Below are positions 25,791 to 36,300 of a DNA stretch of 40,711 bases, one piece after another. Under the pieces are notes generated by a model, which did no database searches, was not told where the DNA came from, and was given only the letters and a program-made list of their open reading frames with translations. Position numbers and translations under genes: made by a program. Positions within the stretch are counted from its first letter, which is position 1; the number at the start of each line of letters is the position of its first letter. Source of the stretch: Cytophagales bacterium (GTDB lineage: Bacteria; Bacteroidota; Bacteroidia; Cytophagales; Spirosomataceae); contig JAAFKE010000036.1 in assembly GCA_013298215.1 (NCBI GenBank), positions 1 through 40,711 on the forward strand, written 5' to 3'.

Positions 25791-27249
25791 AAGAACTAAG
25801 CAATGGATTGGCAATAGTAACCGTTGCCGACACATTGTAATCGTTCCCGTTTCCAGTAAATTTGTTTGGAAACTGCAAGTTATTTCCCAAATCGGTGAGT
25901 TCTGCCGAAGAATGTTGCTGAATATTCCAATTATTTCCGCCATTTCCTGCGGTATTGTTGAGGAAGATATTGTTTTTGATTCGGGTGTTTGCGGGGTCCG
26001 AAGTAGAAATAGCGCCACCCACCCAGCCCGCATAATTATTGGCAAAGGTAGAGTTGGTAATATTTACGGTTGAATTTGACATCGAAAAAAAAGTAACTGC
26101 CCCACCGTTGGCAGCGTAGCCTGTGCCATTGGTGAGCTCTCCTCTGTTGTTGAAAAAAGTGCAATTTGTAATCTCTGTATCTGCCCAATCTGCTCGGATA
26201 GCACCTCCCAAAACGCCCGCTCTATTGTTGGAAAAGGTAGTGTTTCTAACAATGAAACCCCTATTTTTTGCATTATTCATGTGCTGGATGGCCCCACCGC
26301 CTCCTTCTGCACCACCACCTGTGAGTGCCATGGAGGTATTGTCGTTGAAGCTGCAATTTTCTATCAATACATCGTCTGTTTCGTCCGTATAAAGGTAACA
26401 AGCCCCGCCTTCGCCTTCGCCTCTATTTCCGTCAAATTTCGACCTGCGAATAATGATACTTCCCAATAAAGAGGTAGGTGTTGCGGGTGTTGCGCGGTCT
26501 GCGTAAATGGCCCCACCAAAACCACGCAAAAAGTCATTTGGTTGGCCTGTATCAAAAAAGGCATCAGTGGTGCTGTTGTTCAAAAAATTACAGTCTTCGA
26601 TCAGCAAAGCGGCATTCAAACCGTTGATGGCGGCACCGTTGATTCCTCGGTTGTTGGTAAAATCCGAATTTTGAATAACTTGGGCAAAAGGCCCCCAAAG
26701 CATGACTGTTGAGCCTCTTTCGGTGTTGTCTGCAACAGAAACGTTGCCGTCAAATTTGCAGTTTTTAACCGTAGTTCTGCCTTCAAAAGAACTAAAAATA
26801 GCGCTTCCGCCATCATCTGCGACGTTATTATTGAAAATACAGTTTTCGAAATTCATAATGCCCTGGTGTTCGGACTTTATGCCACCGCCATATTCAATGG
26901 TTCTTCCGTTGATGATTTTTAGGTTTTTCAGATTCAAGGTTGTGGGTTGAACTGAGGTAGATTTGAGCAAAAAAATTCGCACCGCATTATTTCCGCTAAT
27001 GGTTAAATTTGCGGCGGCCAACCCATCAATCGTTAGGTTTTTGCCGACAGGAATCTCCAACGTAGCGGCAAGCGTAATGGTTTGGTTTGCCAATGCGGAA
27101 GAAAAAACAATTATATCATTTGTAGCGGCGGCGGCAATGGCGGCTCGTAAACTCCCAGTACCCGTATTGCTGGTGTTCGTCACAGTCAAAGTGGCCGACT
27201 GAACCGAGTAAGCATATAAAATGCTCAGAACAAAGATTAGTTTTTTCAT
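25432..27249 (-). CDS. Secreted beta-helix (choice-of-anchor Q-like) protein with C-terminal GC-X domain, paralogue 1
   Basis: The start is placed at ATG 27249 (605 aa) because it yields the signal peptide MKKLIFVLSILYAYSVQS; an upstream ATG at 27300 would add 17 non-signal residues. The first 480 residues are a right-handed beta-helix with polymorphic-outer-membrane-protein-like turns (GGAIYAD, GGGAIQHMNNA, NCTFFNNRG, GGAISTS). The segment NNGGPTQTMALQTGSPAIN...DQRGAARVGNCDIGAFEF is the usual choice-of-anchor Q signature. The last 75 residues (TYKASVGIESTQVINVST, LLKPGFETKSGAVF, ending GGCL) form a coathanger-stack-type domain with Gly-Cys-X at the carboxyl end. It is likely surface-displayed; the ligand is unknown. 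Its final ~120 codons are nearly the same as those of the next gene upstream. Confidence 0.88.
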   Translation of the reverse strand: MKKLIFVLSILYAYSVQSATLTVTNTSNTGTGSLRAAIAAAATNDIIVFSSALANQTITLAATLEIPVGKNLTIDGLAAANLTISGNNAVRIFLLKSTSVQPTTLNLKNLKIINGRTIEYGGGIKSEHQGIMNFENCIFNNNVADDGGSAIFSSFEGRTTVKNCKFDGNVSVADNTERGSTVMLWGPFAQVIQNSDFTNNRGINGAAINGLNAALLIEDCNFLNNSTTDAFFDTGQPNDFLRGFGGAIYADRATPATPTSLLGSIIIRRSKFDGNRGEGEGGACYLYTDETDDVLIENCSFNDNTSMALTGGGAEGGGGAIQHMNNAKNRGFIVRNTTFSNNRAGVLGGAIRADWADTEITNCTFFNNRGELTNGTGYAANGGAVTFFSMSNSTVNITNSTFANNYAGWVGGAISTSDPANTRIKNNIFLNNTAGNGGNNWNIQQHSSAELTDLGNNLQFPNKFTGNGNDYNVSATVTIANPLLSSLANNGGPTQTMALQTGSPAINTGSGCPTFDQRGAARVGNCDIGAFEFGGIIVTPCPSISVLSGAGLNGTTYKASVGIESTQVINVSTTVTYQTGVYTLLKPGFETKSGAVFKTQYGGCL

Positions 27250-27533
27250 TGTGCAGCTATTTTGTGGATGTAGTTTTTTGGTTAATTTTTTAATTACCAA
27301 TTTGCCTTTTTGAGTAGATTAGGTCTCTAAGTTACCACCAAAACCATTTACATTGGTACTTTCTTTGTTTATGTTTAACCCAGAATACCTTTCTGATTTA
27401 GCAGTGCCAGTGACATTTAAACGGGGTATTTCTTTCTTTTAGGCACGTTACCTTTCTAACCATATCTGTGATTTTACGTATCGGATGGAGGTTCAACAAT
27501 AAAGATTTTGTAAAAGTATTGTGGTAAATACGT

Positions 27534-27892
27534 TTACAAACAACCCCCATATTGGGTTTTAAAAACGGCACCAGATTTAGTTTCAAAGCCAGGCTTTAAG
27601 AGCGTGTAAGCCCCCGTTTGGTATATCACAGTTGTACTTACATTGATGACTTGCGTCGATTCGATACCAACAGATGCTTTGTAAGTAGTGCCATTTAGGC
27701 CAGCACCGCTCAATACAGAAATGCTCGGACAGGGCATAACAATGGTACCCCCAAATTCAAAAGCACCAATATCACAATTGCCCACTCTGGCTGCACCACG
27801 TTGGTCGAGGGTTGGGCAACCCGTCCCTGCGTTAATGGCGGGGCTGCCTGCTTGCAGTGCCATTGTCTGGGTAAGGCCACCATTATTGGCCA
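27534..27892 (-). repeat. 3'-end repeat A, copy 2 (partner 25432-25790)
   Basis: This is the second copy of the near-identical 3' module described for 25432-25790. Differences are mostly single synonymous or conservative changes, such as TVTYQTGVYTLLKPGF versus TVIYQTGAYTLLKPGF, so the copies are recent or kept alike by gene conversion. Confidence 0.85.
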
Positions 27893-29435
27893 AAGGACTT
27901 AATAAAGGATCAACAATTAGCGGATTGGCAGTAGCCACGCAACGCCCCCCCGCATTTTCGGGGAAGAAAATATTGTTTCCGCCATCGTTTAAATTGGCAT
28001 TACAATGTTTCCAAACGCTCCAAGGATTGGTAACCGTATTGTTAAAGAAAATATTGTTTTTGATGGTTACGGTATTATTTGCCATATCATTCCCCGAATG
28101 AATAGCCCCACTTTGCCCGTTGCCTGGGTTATTGGCTTGGTTGTTGGCAAAAGTACAATTGGTAATATTAATGGGTGTGGTATTTTGAGGTACAGAAATA
28201 GCACCACCATACTGATTGGCAATATTGTTGGCAAAAGTACAGTTGATGATGTTTAAAGTTGCTCCTGCTCCACCTGTATCCATTGCCCCTGCATTATTCG
28301 CAGTGTTGTTATTAAAAGTAGAGTTTCTTAGGGTAAAAGCACGATTGGTAAGCAAGAAAATTGAGCCACCAAGTGATGCCGTATTATTTTTGAAAGTACA
28401 ACTGTGGATTTCATTGATTTTACAGTACGAAAGCCACAAAGCACCTGCTTGGGTTGTGGCTGTGTTGCCATCAAAAACACAAGTATTGAACAGCAATGTT
28501 GTATTTTCAGCAGAAGGGCTCAAAGGATATTCGGAGTCGGGGATTCCCGCACTTTCGCCTCCCCTGTGCCAAAATGCGCCAGCTTGATTGGCAGAATTAC
28601 TTTTAAACGTACAACCCGTAACTTCTACTGATTGGCTATTGTAGGGAAACAAAAACATGGCGCCACCTTGCCCTCCACCATTTGAAGTATTGCTTTCGTA
28701 CAAATTATTTCGTAGAACCAATGTACCATTATTTCCTCTTGCCCCATCAGAATAAATTGCCCCACCAGCAGGGTCTCCTCCAACTAAGTCGGTCGTTCTG
28801 TTATTTTTAAAAGTGCTGTTGATAACAGTCATATCAGAGAGCAAATTGCTAATAGCACCCCCTTGATTGACTGCCGTGTTGAATTCAAAATAGCAATTGG
28901 TAACTTTTAATACACTCAAACTTTTGGTGTAAATAGCACCGCCGCCACCTTCTACGTCTATGAAAGAAATGTTGTTATAAAATTTACAATTAGTGAGTTC
29001 GATATTGCCTTTGAATTGAACAAAAATGGCTGCCCCTTGTGCATTTACCCACGCATCACGCAATGTGAGGTCATTAAAAATAGTGTAGCCCGAACAAGAG
29101 AATAACCCAAAACCCGCACCGGTCGTATTTCGTTGAATAGTAGCTCCGTTGCCGTTAATGGTGAGGTCTAAACCTGTTACATTGTTTGAAATATCTGGCA
29201 AGCCACGTTCGCCTTCTCGGCCACTCGTGCCAGGATCTACGGAGATATAATTGACTGCGGTTAAAGTATAGGTGCCATTGGTTGCCAAATTAATCACATC
29301 AGCCTCGCTATTCGAATTGGCGGTGTTAATGGCAGCAATTAAGGCGACAACATTTCCGTTAGAAATATTGAATGTGGCCGCTTTTACTTCAAAAACAAAT
29401 ATGAATGCTAAATTTAATAAAATTACTTTTCTCAT
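27534..29435 (-). CDS. Secreted beta-helix (choice-of-anchor Q-like) protein with C-terminal GC-X domain, paralogue 2
   Basis: The 633-aa product has a signal peptide (MRKVILLNLAFIFVFEVKA). Residues ~25-500 are beta-helix repeats of the form NCxFxNNxAxxxGGAI (for example NCTFANNIANQYGGAISVPQ). They are followed by LANNGGLTQTMALQAGSPAIN and DQRGAARVGNCDIGAFEF, then the GC-X domain ending YGGCL. The N-terminal halves of this protein and paralogue 1 are only distantly alike, while the C-termini are almost the same. A 284-bp gap (27250-27533) separates the two genes; no clear promoter or terminator was found in it, so a shared transcript is possible. The role is probably surface adhesion or carbohydrate binding, by inference from fold. 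Confidence 0.88.
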   Translation of the reverse strand: MRKVILLNLAFIFVFEVKAATFNISNGNVVALIAAINTANSNSEADVINLATNGTYTLTAVNYISVDPGTSGREGERGLPDISNNVTGLDLTINGNGATIQRNTTGAGFGLFSCSGYTIFNDLTLRDAWVNAQGAAIFVQFKGNIELTNCKFYNNISFIDVEGGGGAIYTKSLSVLKVTNCYFEFNTAVNQGGAISNLLSDMTVINSTFKNNRTTDLVGGDPAGGAIYSDGARGNNGTLVLRNNLYESNTSNGGGQGGAMFLFPYNSQSVEVTGCTFKSNSANQAGAFWHRGGESAGIPDSEYPLSPSAENTTLLFNTCVFDGNTATTQAGALWLSYCKINEIHSCTFKNNTASLGGSIFLLTNRAFTLRNSTFNNNTANNAGAMDTGGAGATLNIINCTFANNIANQYGGAISVPQNTTPINITNCTFANNQANNPGNGQSGAIHSGNDMANNTVTIKNNIFFNNTVTNPWSVWKHCNANLNDGGNNIFFPENAGGRCVATANPLIVDPLLSPLANNGGLTQTMALQAGSPAINAGTGCPTLDQRGAARVGNCDIGAFEFGGTIVMPCPSISVLSGAGLNGTTYKASVGIESTQVINVSTTVIYQTGAYTLLKPGFETKSGAVFKTQYGGCL

Positions 29436-29520
29436 CGTTGCTTTTTTAGGTTGATTGAATCGCTAATTGCATTAAAATTGGATAACAGATGGCGAATTTA
29501 GAAAACTTTACCGTTGGAAT

Positions 29521-30055
29521 TTGGTTGTCGTGCAAACGCGCAATGACTAATTTTTAGTTACACCCACCCAACTGGACTTTGAACACCGTTCCAGCGTCGG
29601 CCCTAAAACCTGGGTTGAGCGTTATGCTTTTGCCTGCTTGGTAGGTTACGTTGGCGGTATTGGTCACTTTGTTGGTGGCTACGATTGCCCCCGTGCTGGC
29701 GTTGGCTTGTTTTACAATTGTGCCACTTGCATAATCGTCGGCCGTGCTACTTAAAGGCAGTAAGGTAGCGCAGGGGTTGCTACAAGAAGCTGTGATAACA
29801 CTCAAACCAGCACTTGCCGCGCTCACATTGCCCGAGCCATCTCGGGCTCTTACCGTAAAAATACTACTGGTATTGCAGGTCAAAGCGTTTACTGTCATAC
29901 TTGTAGTAGCAGATATTCCCACGCTTACCCCATCTCTAAACACCTCATAACCAGTTACGGCCACATTATCGGTTGATGCTGCCCAGTTTAGGGTAAAACT
30001 ATTTTGCGTAATATTTGCCGATGATAAGTTAGTTGGCACAGTTGGCGCTTGCGTA
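29521..30055 (-). repeat. 3'-end repeat B, copy 1 (partner 32769-33303)
   Basis: About 535 bp are nearly identical to 32769-33303 at an offset of 3248 bp. The repeat covers the last FN3 domain, the GC-X domain, the stop codon, and about 33 bp of non-coding DNA beyond it (TTGGTTGTCGTGCAAACGCG). Identity in the untranslated flank shows a DNA-level duplication or conversion. Confidence 0.88.
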
Positions 30056-32424
30056 TCAGCAGGTGTATTTACGGAAAAAGTAATTTCTGCAACTTGAGTA
30101 TACCCACTTCCATTATTAGCTGTAAATACCAGTTGATAATAACTGTATGGTGTAGTATTTGTAAATGTATATTCTTTCATTGTAGTAATACCCGTCCATG
30201 TTTGGTTAGTTTGGGTATCTAGCGTAGTCCAATCGGTACCATTATTAGAACCTTGTATTGTCCACGATTTTAAATCTCTTAGGCCGTTTTCATCATTGGT
30301 AGAAATAATGCTGTAAGTATTCATTGCTATGCTGCTTCCATATTGTATTTTCCACCAACCTGTTGTGCCAGGCTGAGACCATTTGGTAAAACTGTTACCA
30401 TCAGCGGCGTTTGCGGCTGGCTCACCCCAATCAGATACGCCACTTGAGGTTACTCTTAAAATAGTGGGAGGTACTGGTGGTGTACTGGTAAAAGCAGATT
30501 CAAAAGCACCAATATCTGGCAAACCATTAAGTGGGTCGTTATATACCCCTACACTCACTCCCGCATTTATAGCGTTAACTGCGGTAGATTTAAGATTGTA
30601 GTTTCCAGCACCAGCGTTCACAAAAATATTGTTTAAGTTAGGTCCAAAAGCATTAAAAATATTTGATTTAAAATCTGCATTTATCAAATTATCTGCTCTT
30701 ATATTCAAATTCTGACTCATAATGTTATTATAAATTTTAACATTAGTACCTATTGCAGCACCTTCAATAGGTCGGGGTGCACCACCCATAGCTAATAAAA
30801 CATTGTTGTAAATGTTTACATCTTTTAAGTTGTTTAATAAAATTGGTGCTGGTAAGTTGTATATTACGTTATGGTCAACAGTGTATTTGCCTTCATCGTT
30901 ATTTGGGCCGCCTCCGTAATCTAAATAAATGCCATGTACCATGCTACCCACCACTGGTTTGGTGGTGTAAATAGTGTTATGGTCAATCCTAATCCACTGT
31001 CCATCTTGTCCAAACATGTCTATTGCACCGCTGTCGCCACTGCGTCGCATAAAATCATATATCGTATTATGGTGTATGCGGCATACATCTCTTGCGTTAA
31101 TGTTACTGTTTTGGGCATATCTAAAGTTAATGCCCATCAAAGTAGTATTAAAGATGGTATTATTTGCTATTTCGGCATCTAAACAAATAAAGCCAGTGTT
31201 AAAAGCACCTGAATTAGAACATATGTAATTTGCATCTCTGATAGTGTTGTTAAGTACCTTATTATTTGCTCCTTGTATGCTTAGTGCAGAACTTGCGGCG
31301 TATTGTAGGGTACTATTTTTAATGGTATTATTTCTTCCGCTTAGTACAATGCCAGACCAACCATAGTTTTGGTCTTGCCAATTACCAGAGCAATCTGTTT
31401 GGTGTGATGGGTATATTGCATTAATTCCATCAATAGTAATATTTTGTGCATCTTCTGCGATACTTCTGTTTGTCAGCGCATTTATGTCTGTTGTAATTGA
31501 GCATCCAAATAAATTAAAACCCTTGATAGTGTAATTAGATTTGTTGGAAACAAAAGGAAAAAAAGCGAAGTGCCTACGTTTGGCTTCTATAATATTTGCG
31601 CCACTACCAGTAGAATTTGGGGCTACACCATTTGGAGTTTTGACATACAACGTTGTGCCAGTTTTCCACCATTCTCCATTACTTAATAGTGCGTTTACGC
31701 CGCCACTAGCATTTACTCCAGATAACGTAGGGTCGAATAAAAAATATTCTGTTCCTACCCCTACACTCCAAGGTTCGTTGCCCAAACGAGGTGCTTCGTT
31801 TTGAAAGTTAACGGTAATGTTATTACCACTTATTGACAACACTCTTCCAGTCCAGCCTTGCCCATCGTACCCTGCTCGAGCTAAATTTACCCAAATTTTT
31901 GCACCAACCCATCGTGAACTAGGTTCATTGAATTGCAAATCGTTAATAATAAAATTAGTTCCTGAGGCAGTTACCGATTCGGCAATAGCATTAGTGGGCA
32001 TAATAATATCGGTTGAAGTTTGGTCGGGCCAACGAGCAAGCTCAATCATTTTACCGTCCGAGAAAATTTGGTTTGTACCAAAAGTGTTCACGTCCCAGTT
32101 CATGGCACTTTGATAGGTTGAGCCTGATAAAAGTGACCAAGATAACATTATATCGGTGCCGTTTATAGTAACCACTTCGCCGTTGTAGGGTTGGTAAACC
32201 ACTCCGTTTGAAAATATTTCGACTTGTTCGCGGTAAACACCTGCCCTTACGTACACAAAATCACCCGATAATGCAACACTCGATGCTTTCTGGATGGTTT
32301 GAAATGGACTGGCTAAAGTACCAGTATTATTGTTGTTGCCTGAGGGAGAAACATAATAATTGGCTGAAAATGCGCTAAATGCATAAACAAACAGCATTAA
32401 TAAGAGTAAGAGTTTCTTTCTCAT
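29554..32424 (-). CDS. Secreted right-handed beta-helix protein with discoidin-like, FN3 and GC-X domains
   Basis: The 956-aa product has a signal peptide (MRKKLLLLLMLFVYAFSAFS). Residues ~22-640 are a parallel beta-helix of the DUF1565/polysaccharide-lyase-like kind (NYYVSPSGNNNNTGTLASPFQTIQKA, then IRDANYICSN, IHHNTIYDF, NNVLLAMGG turns). An F5/8 type C (discoidin)-like domain follows at about 648-786 (WWKIQYGSSIAMNTYSII, SWTIQGSNNGTDWTTLD), then an FN3 domain (about 788-880, DTQAPTVPTNLSSANITQ) and the GC-X domain (881-956, ITLNPGFRADAGTVFKVQ, ending GGCN). The beta-helix could be a glycan lyase or hydrolase, but I cannot assign catalytic residues. FN3 and discoidin modules suggest glycan attachment. 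It shares its last ~170 codons with the next gene upstream. Confidence 0.9.
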   Translation of the reverse strand: MRKKLLLLLMLFVYAFSAFSANYYVSPSGNNNNTGTLASPFQTIQKASSVALSGDFVYVRAGVYREQVEIFSNGVVYQPYNGEVVTINGTDIMLSWSLLSGSTYQSAMNWDVNTFGTNQIFSDGKMIELARWPDQTSTDIIMPTNAIAESVTASGTNFIINDLQFNEPSSRWVGAKIWVNLARAGYDGQGWTGRVLSISGNNITVNFQNEAPRLGNEPWSVGVGTEYFLFDPTLSGVNASGGVNALLSNGEWWKTGTTLYVKTPNGVAPNSTGSGANIIEAKRRHFAFFPFVSNKSNYTIKGFNLFGCSITTDINALTNRSIAEDAQNITIDGINAIYPSHQTDCSGNWQDQNYGWSGIVLSGRNNTIKNSTLQYAASSALSIQGANNKVLNNTIRDANYICSNSGAFNTGFICLDAEIANNTIFNTTLMGINFRYAQNSNINARDVCRIHHNTIYDFMRRSGDSGAIDMFGQDGQWIRIDHNTIYTTKPVVGSMVHGIYLDYGGGPNNDEGKYTVDHNVIYNLPAPILLNNLKDVNIYNNVLLAMGGAPRPIEGAAIGTNVKIYNNIMSQNLNIRADNLINADFKSNIFNAFGPNLNNIFVNAGAGNYNLKSTAVNAINAGVSVGVYNDPLNGLPDIGAFESAFTSTPPVPPTILRVTSSGVSDWGEPAANAADGNSFTKWSQPGTTGWWKIQYGSSIAMNTYSIISTNDENGLRDLKSWTIQGSNNGTDWTTLDTQTNQTWTGITTMKEYTFTNTTPYSYYQLVFTANNGSGYTQVAEITFSVNTPADTQAPTVPTNLSSANITQNSFTLNWAASTDNVAVTGYEVFRDGVSVGISATTSMTVNALTCNTSSIFTVRARDGSGNVSAASAGLSVITASCSNPCATLLPLSSTADDYASGTIVKQANASTGAIVATNKVTNTANVTYQAGKSITLNPGFRADAGTVFKVQLGGCN

Positions 32425-32801
32425 TTTTTATTTTGTCAGTTTAAATTTACTCAGCAAAAACCAACAATTGAAGCAAAATTTGTGTACCTGTTTGTACTAT
32501 TATGACGTATAATCCTTCTTCCCAATTACTGATTAGGAATGAGGCGGTTCGCCGCTGCGATTGAATTATTGAGTGGTGCTTGACAATCAGCTATTTATAA
32601 TTGAAAATTCAACTACTTATTTATTTCACGTTCCTTATAAATTTAATACGCAATTCTCAGAAGTTACCAAAATAACTTAAATCAATAACTGTGCTTTTTA
32701 GCCAAAATATCTTAAAAATGGTCAATGAAATCAGTTATTTTAAAACAACTATCTAATGCCGTGAAATATTGGTTGTCGTGCAAACGCGCAATTACTAATT
32801 T
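32425..32801 (-). other. 377-bp intergenic region between two GC-X genes
   Basis: No gene is seen here. The DNA is strongly AT-rich. It holds a small GCGG-TTCG-CCGC hairpin at 32544-32555 and, at 32769-32801, the non-coding flank of 3'-end repeat B. No sequence matching TTTG-N19/20-TAnnTTTG was found for the 956-aa gene, so its promoter, if present, is non-consensus or the gene is read through from upstream. Confidence 0.6.
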
Positions 32802-33303
32802 TTAGTTACACCCCCCCAACTGGGCTATGAAGACTGCTCCAGCGTCGGCCCTAAAACCTGGGTTGAGCGTTATGCTTTTGCCTGCTTGGTAGGTTACGTT
32901 GGCGGTATTGGTCACTTTGTTGGTGGCTACGATTGCCCCCGTGCTGGCGCTGGCTTGTTTTACAATTGTGCCACTTGCATAATCGTTGGCCGTGCTGCTT
33001 AAAGTCAGTAAAGTAGGGCAGGGGTTGCTACAAGGAGCTGTGATAACACTCAAACCCGCACTTGCTGCGCTCGTATTGCCCGAGCCATCTCGGGCTCTTA
33101 CCGTAAAAATACTACTGGTATTGCAGGTCAAAGCGTTTACTGTCATACTTGTAGTAGCAGATATTCCCACGCTTACCCCATCTCTAAACACCTCATAACC
33201 AGTTACGGCCACATTATCGGTTGATGCTGCCCAGTTTAAAGTAAAACTGGTTTGGGCAATATTTGCCGACGATAAGTTAGTGGGCACAGTTGGCGCTTGC
33301 GTA
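32769..33303 (-). repeat. 3'-end repeat B, copy 2 (partner 29521-30055)
   Basis: This is the second copy of the 535-bp 3' module. Coding differences are few (for example CATLLPLSSTADDY versus CPTLLTLSSTANDY), and the post-stop flank differs at about one base. The C-terminal 76 residues plus the preceding FN3 domain are thus shared by two proteins with different N-terminal architectures. Confidence 0.88.
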
Positions 33304-36300
33304 TCGGCAGGTGGCGTACCGTTACCATACGTTAGTTCAGAAAGTTGAATGATACTTCCGTTAGTATTGGAAGTAATATCCATCTTATAATAACTATAGG
33401 CTGTAGTGTTTGCAAAAGTAAATGTTCTTGCCAAATTTCGGCTTGCCCAAGCTTGGCCCGTTCTACTATCAAGCGTAGTCCAAGTTGTTCCGTTGTTAGA
33501 GCCCTGAATAGTCCAGGTTACAGGATCTCTTTCTGGGGCATCGTTACCCGAAACTAACACATATTGATTATAGGTAATCGCATTTTCGTACTGAATTTGT
33601 AAGAAACTGGTTGCACTAAAATCTAACCATTTAGAAACATTATCTAAATCAAAAGCTCTTTCTTTGGCTTCATTGGGTAAATTTTCGCCCCGGCTGGTAA
33701 TTATTGGAAAACTCGTTGGGGCAATGGTGGTTACGCTCAAAGCAGAACTGGTGGCGGTGTTCCCAGCTGCGTCTTTAGCCCTAACGGTCATGCTATAAGC
33801 TGTACTTGCAACTAAGCCAGTTACGTTTATGGTTGTTGCAGTAGTGGTCGAACCAACTAATGTAGTTCCTCGGTACACATCGTAACCAGTAACGCCAATA
33901 TTATCGGTTGAAGCTGTCCAATTTAAAACAAAGTTGGTTTGAGTAATATTTGCTGATGATAAGTTAGTTGGTGCTGTGGGAGCTTGCGTGTCTTGTCCTG
34001 AGATGGGACTTCCATAAGCTCTGATTTTAAACTCTTTATACAAATTAAAATCATTAGTAGCAGCTATGTTAGGGTCTCCAGAATTTAGTCCACCTCTTAC
34101 CTTAAACCAAACTTTATTATTGGCTCTATCATGCCAGAAAACTTCACCAGTTGGTGCGTTAACAACGGCTTGGAAATTTGCTACTGCTGCGTATGGGCGA
34201 GTATTTGGTTCATTAGACGGAAAAGGTATTGCATTCCCAAATTCATTCATATTATAAGCTGTAGATGCGAAAAGTTGCGTTATTTGGTAGTTACCAGAAT
34301 ACTTTACTGATAATACCTGATAATCGTTTGCTGTTAACATGTTAGAAACCTGAATATTGAAATTGTTTACGTTATCAATAGTTGGAAAGTCTAAATAATA
34401 AAAACCCGTTGGATGGGTAGCAAAATGGCGCATGTTTCCTAAAATATCTCCGAATTGGCCTGCCTCAACAGTCCATGTACCAACCGAATTTCCGTTTATG
34501 TCGGTTCTCACAGCTTGAACTTTATCGTAAGTTCTTGCCTGATTATTTACATAATAATTATCAAATCCGTAAAACGGTCCAGGTACAACTACACCACCAG
34601 AGGCTGGATTATTTTGAGGCAAGTGTTGTGATAATCCGTAAGTGAAAAATGGATTGTTAAACACATAATAGTTATCTTGCGAAGCAGGTGCTCCCCAATA
34701 ATTATGAGGATCCCACACTACTCCATAAACATGCTGCGTTTGACCTGGTACAGATCGAACCCCTGGATGAGAATTTATAATAATGTTGTTTGGGTTACGA
34801 ACGCTGCCTTTATCTACTGGAATAAGGTAATAATCGTCTAATGCAAAAGCGCCGCTAGCTTTGCCTTCAACTGCTGGAAAACCTACAATTACGTTGTCTT
34901 TGATATCAAAAGTACTGTGGTAACTTGCAAAAGCAACAGGAGGCACATCGCCGCCGTAGGTAGTTGGAGTAATGACACCATTCATATTATAATTTAAACT
35001 AACGCCTACCACAAGCGACTTGTCGATCTCACCCGTCATCACATTATCTGAAGCACCAGAAAAAAACTTATTAATGTTATCTGCAGAAGTAACGCGGCGA
35101 TTCCGGGGAGAGTTGGATCTGTTCCAAATTCCGCTAGTATTATTTTTCCAAAGTTTATAATCTGACAATTCATATGTTTCTACTTCACTGTATGGCCATT
35201 GAGGTGTTTGCATATTAGTCGTTGAGGTGTAACGACCTCCGCCAAGATTTCCTAATTCGTCTTTTTCGAAATCGTCTAAGTGTATTCCACCTCCTTGATT
35301 TGAATGTGCACTATTGTTATTGAAAATCCCAAATCGCATCAAATTTGGTTTTAGAATAATGCCAGCACTGGCGCCAAAAGTTCTTTCAGGAAAAGCCAAC
35401 CAAAAACCAAAACTCTCACAATCCGAAGCCACATTATTCAAAATTTTGTTATCGGGATTACTAATCCAAAATCCAGAAGAACCAAAACCAAGCTCTGTTT
35501 CATGAACTTTTAGCGCATTATTACCAGTTGGATTTCTTACCTTTAGAACTAAATTTCCGTCAATTGTATTTCGACGTTCAGATGCATCTTCTGTAAATAT
35601 ACCATGCCCTCTTACATCAAATACGACATTATTACTTACCTCTGCACCATTTGTTCCGTGAATAACAATACCTCTGTGTGCCGATTGATTAATTGTAGAA
35701 TTTCTAATATACTGTCCAGTAACGTCAGGTAACGTAGTACTTCCTTCATAGCTGAGCATGTGCCAATGAAAAGGATAGCGGCCCAATTTGCCGGCTTGGC
35801 CACCACGTTTTATTTCGACACCATTGAGGCGAGCAACACCTTGAATACCTTGAGGGGTGTTTGCACTTTTCATAATCATCACGTGGCATCCAAAACCGTT
35901 ATTTTGCCATAGGGCATCATCTGGCGACTGAATGACAATATTTCTAGTTAGGTTTGCAATTTCTGCTCTTTCATCCAGTACGGTTGGGGTACCTGGCGAT
36001 AAGTTTACAGGCAGGGTTCCAGAAGTTAAGCTCATTCCTGTTGAAGTCAAATATTGTAATTTACCCCAACGTTGCGCATTTAAACCGTCTTGTATGGTTA
36101 AAGAGGTACTGTTTATGGCAGTAATTTGACTGCGTTGTGCAGTGCCGTTGGCAGCTTCATAGAAATCAGTTGTAGCCGCCACAATTTGATCATTTACTTT
36201 CCAAGATACAGGATCTACCAAACTTAAGCTCGTCGTATTTGCTGCAGCGTGGTTACTCAATTTGGTAAAAGTTTTATTTGGTGGTGTGCCATGCAATTCT

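Noticed and set aside
32425-32801. Remnant insertion sequence in the AT-rich gap
   Set aside because: No terminal inverted repeats, target duplication or transposase fragment could be recognised.
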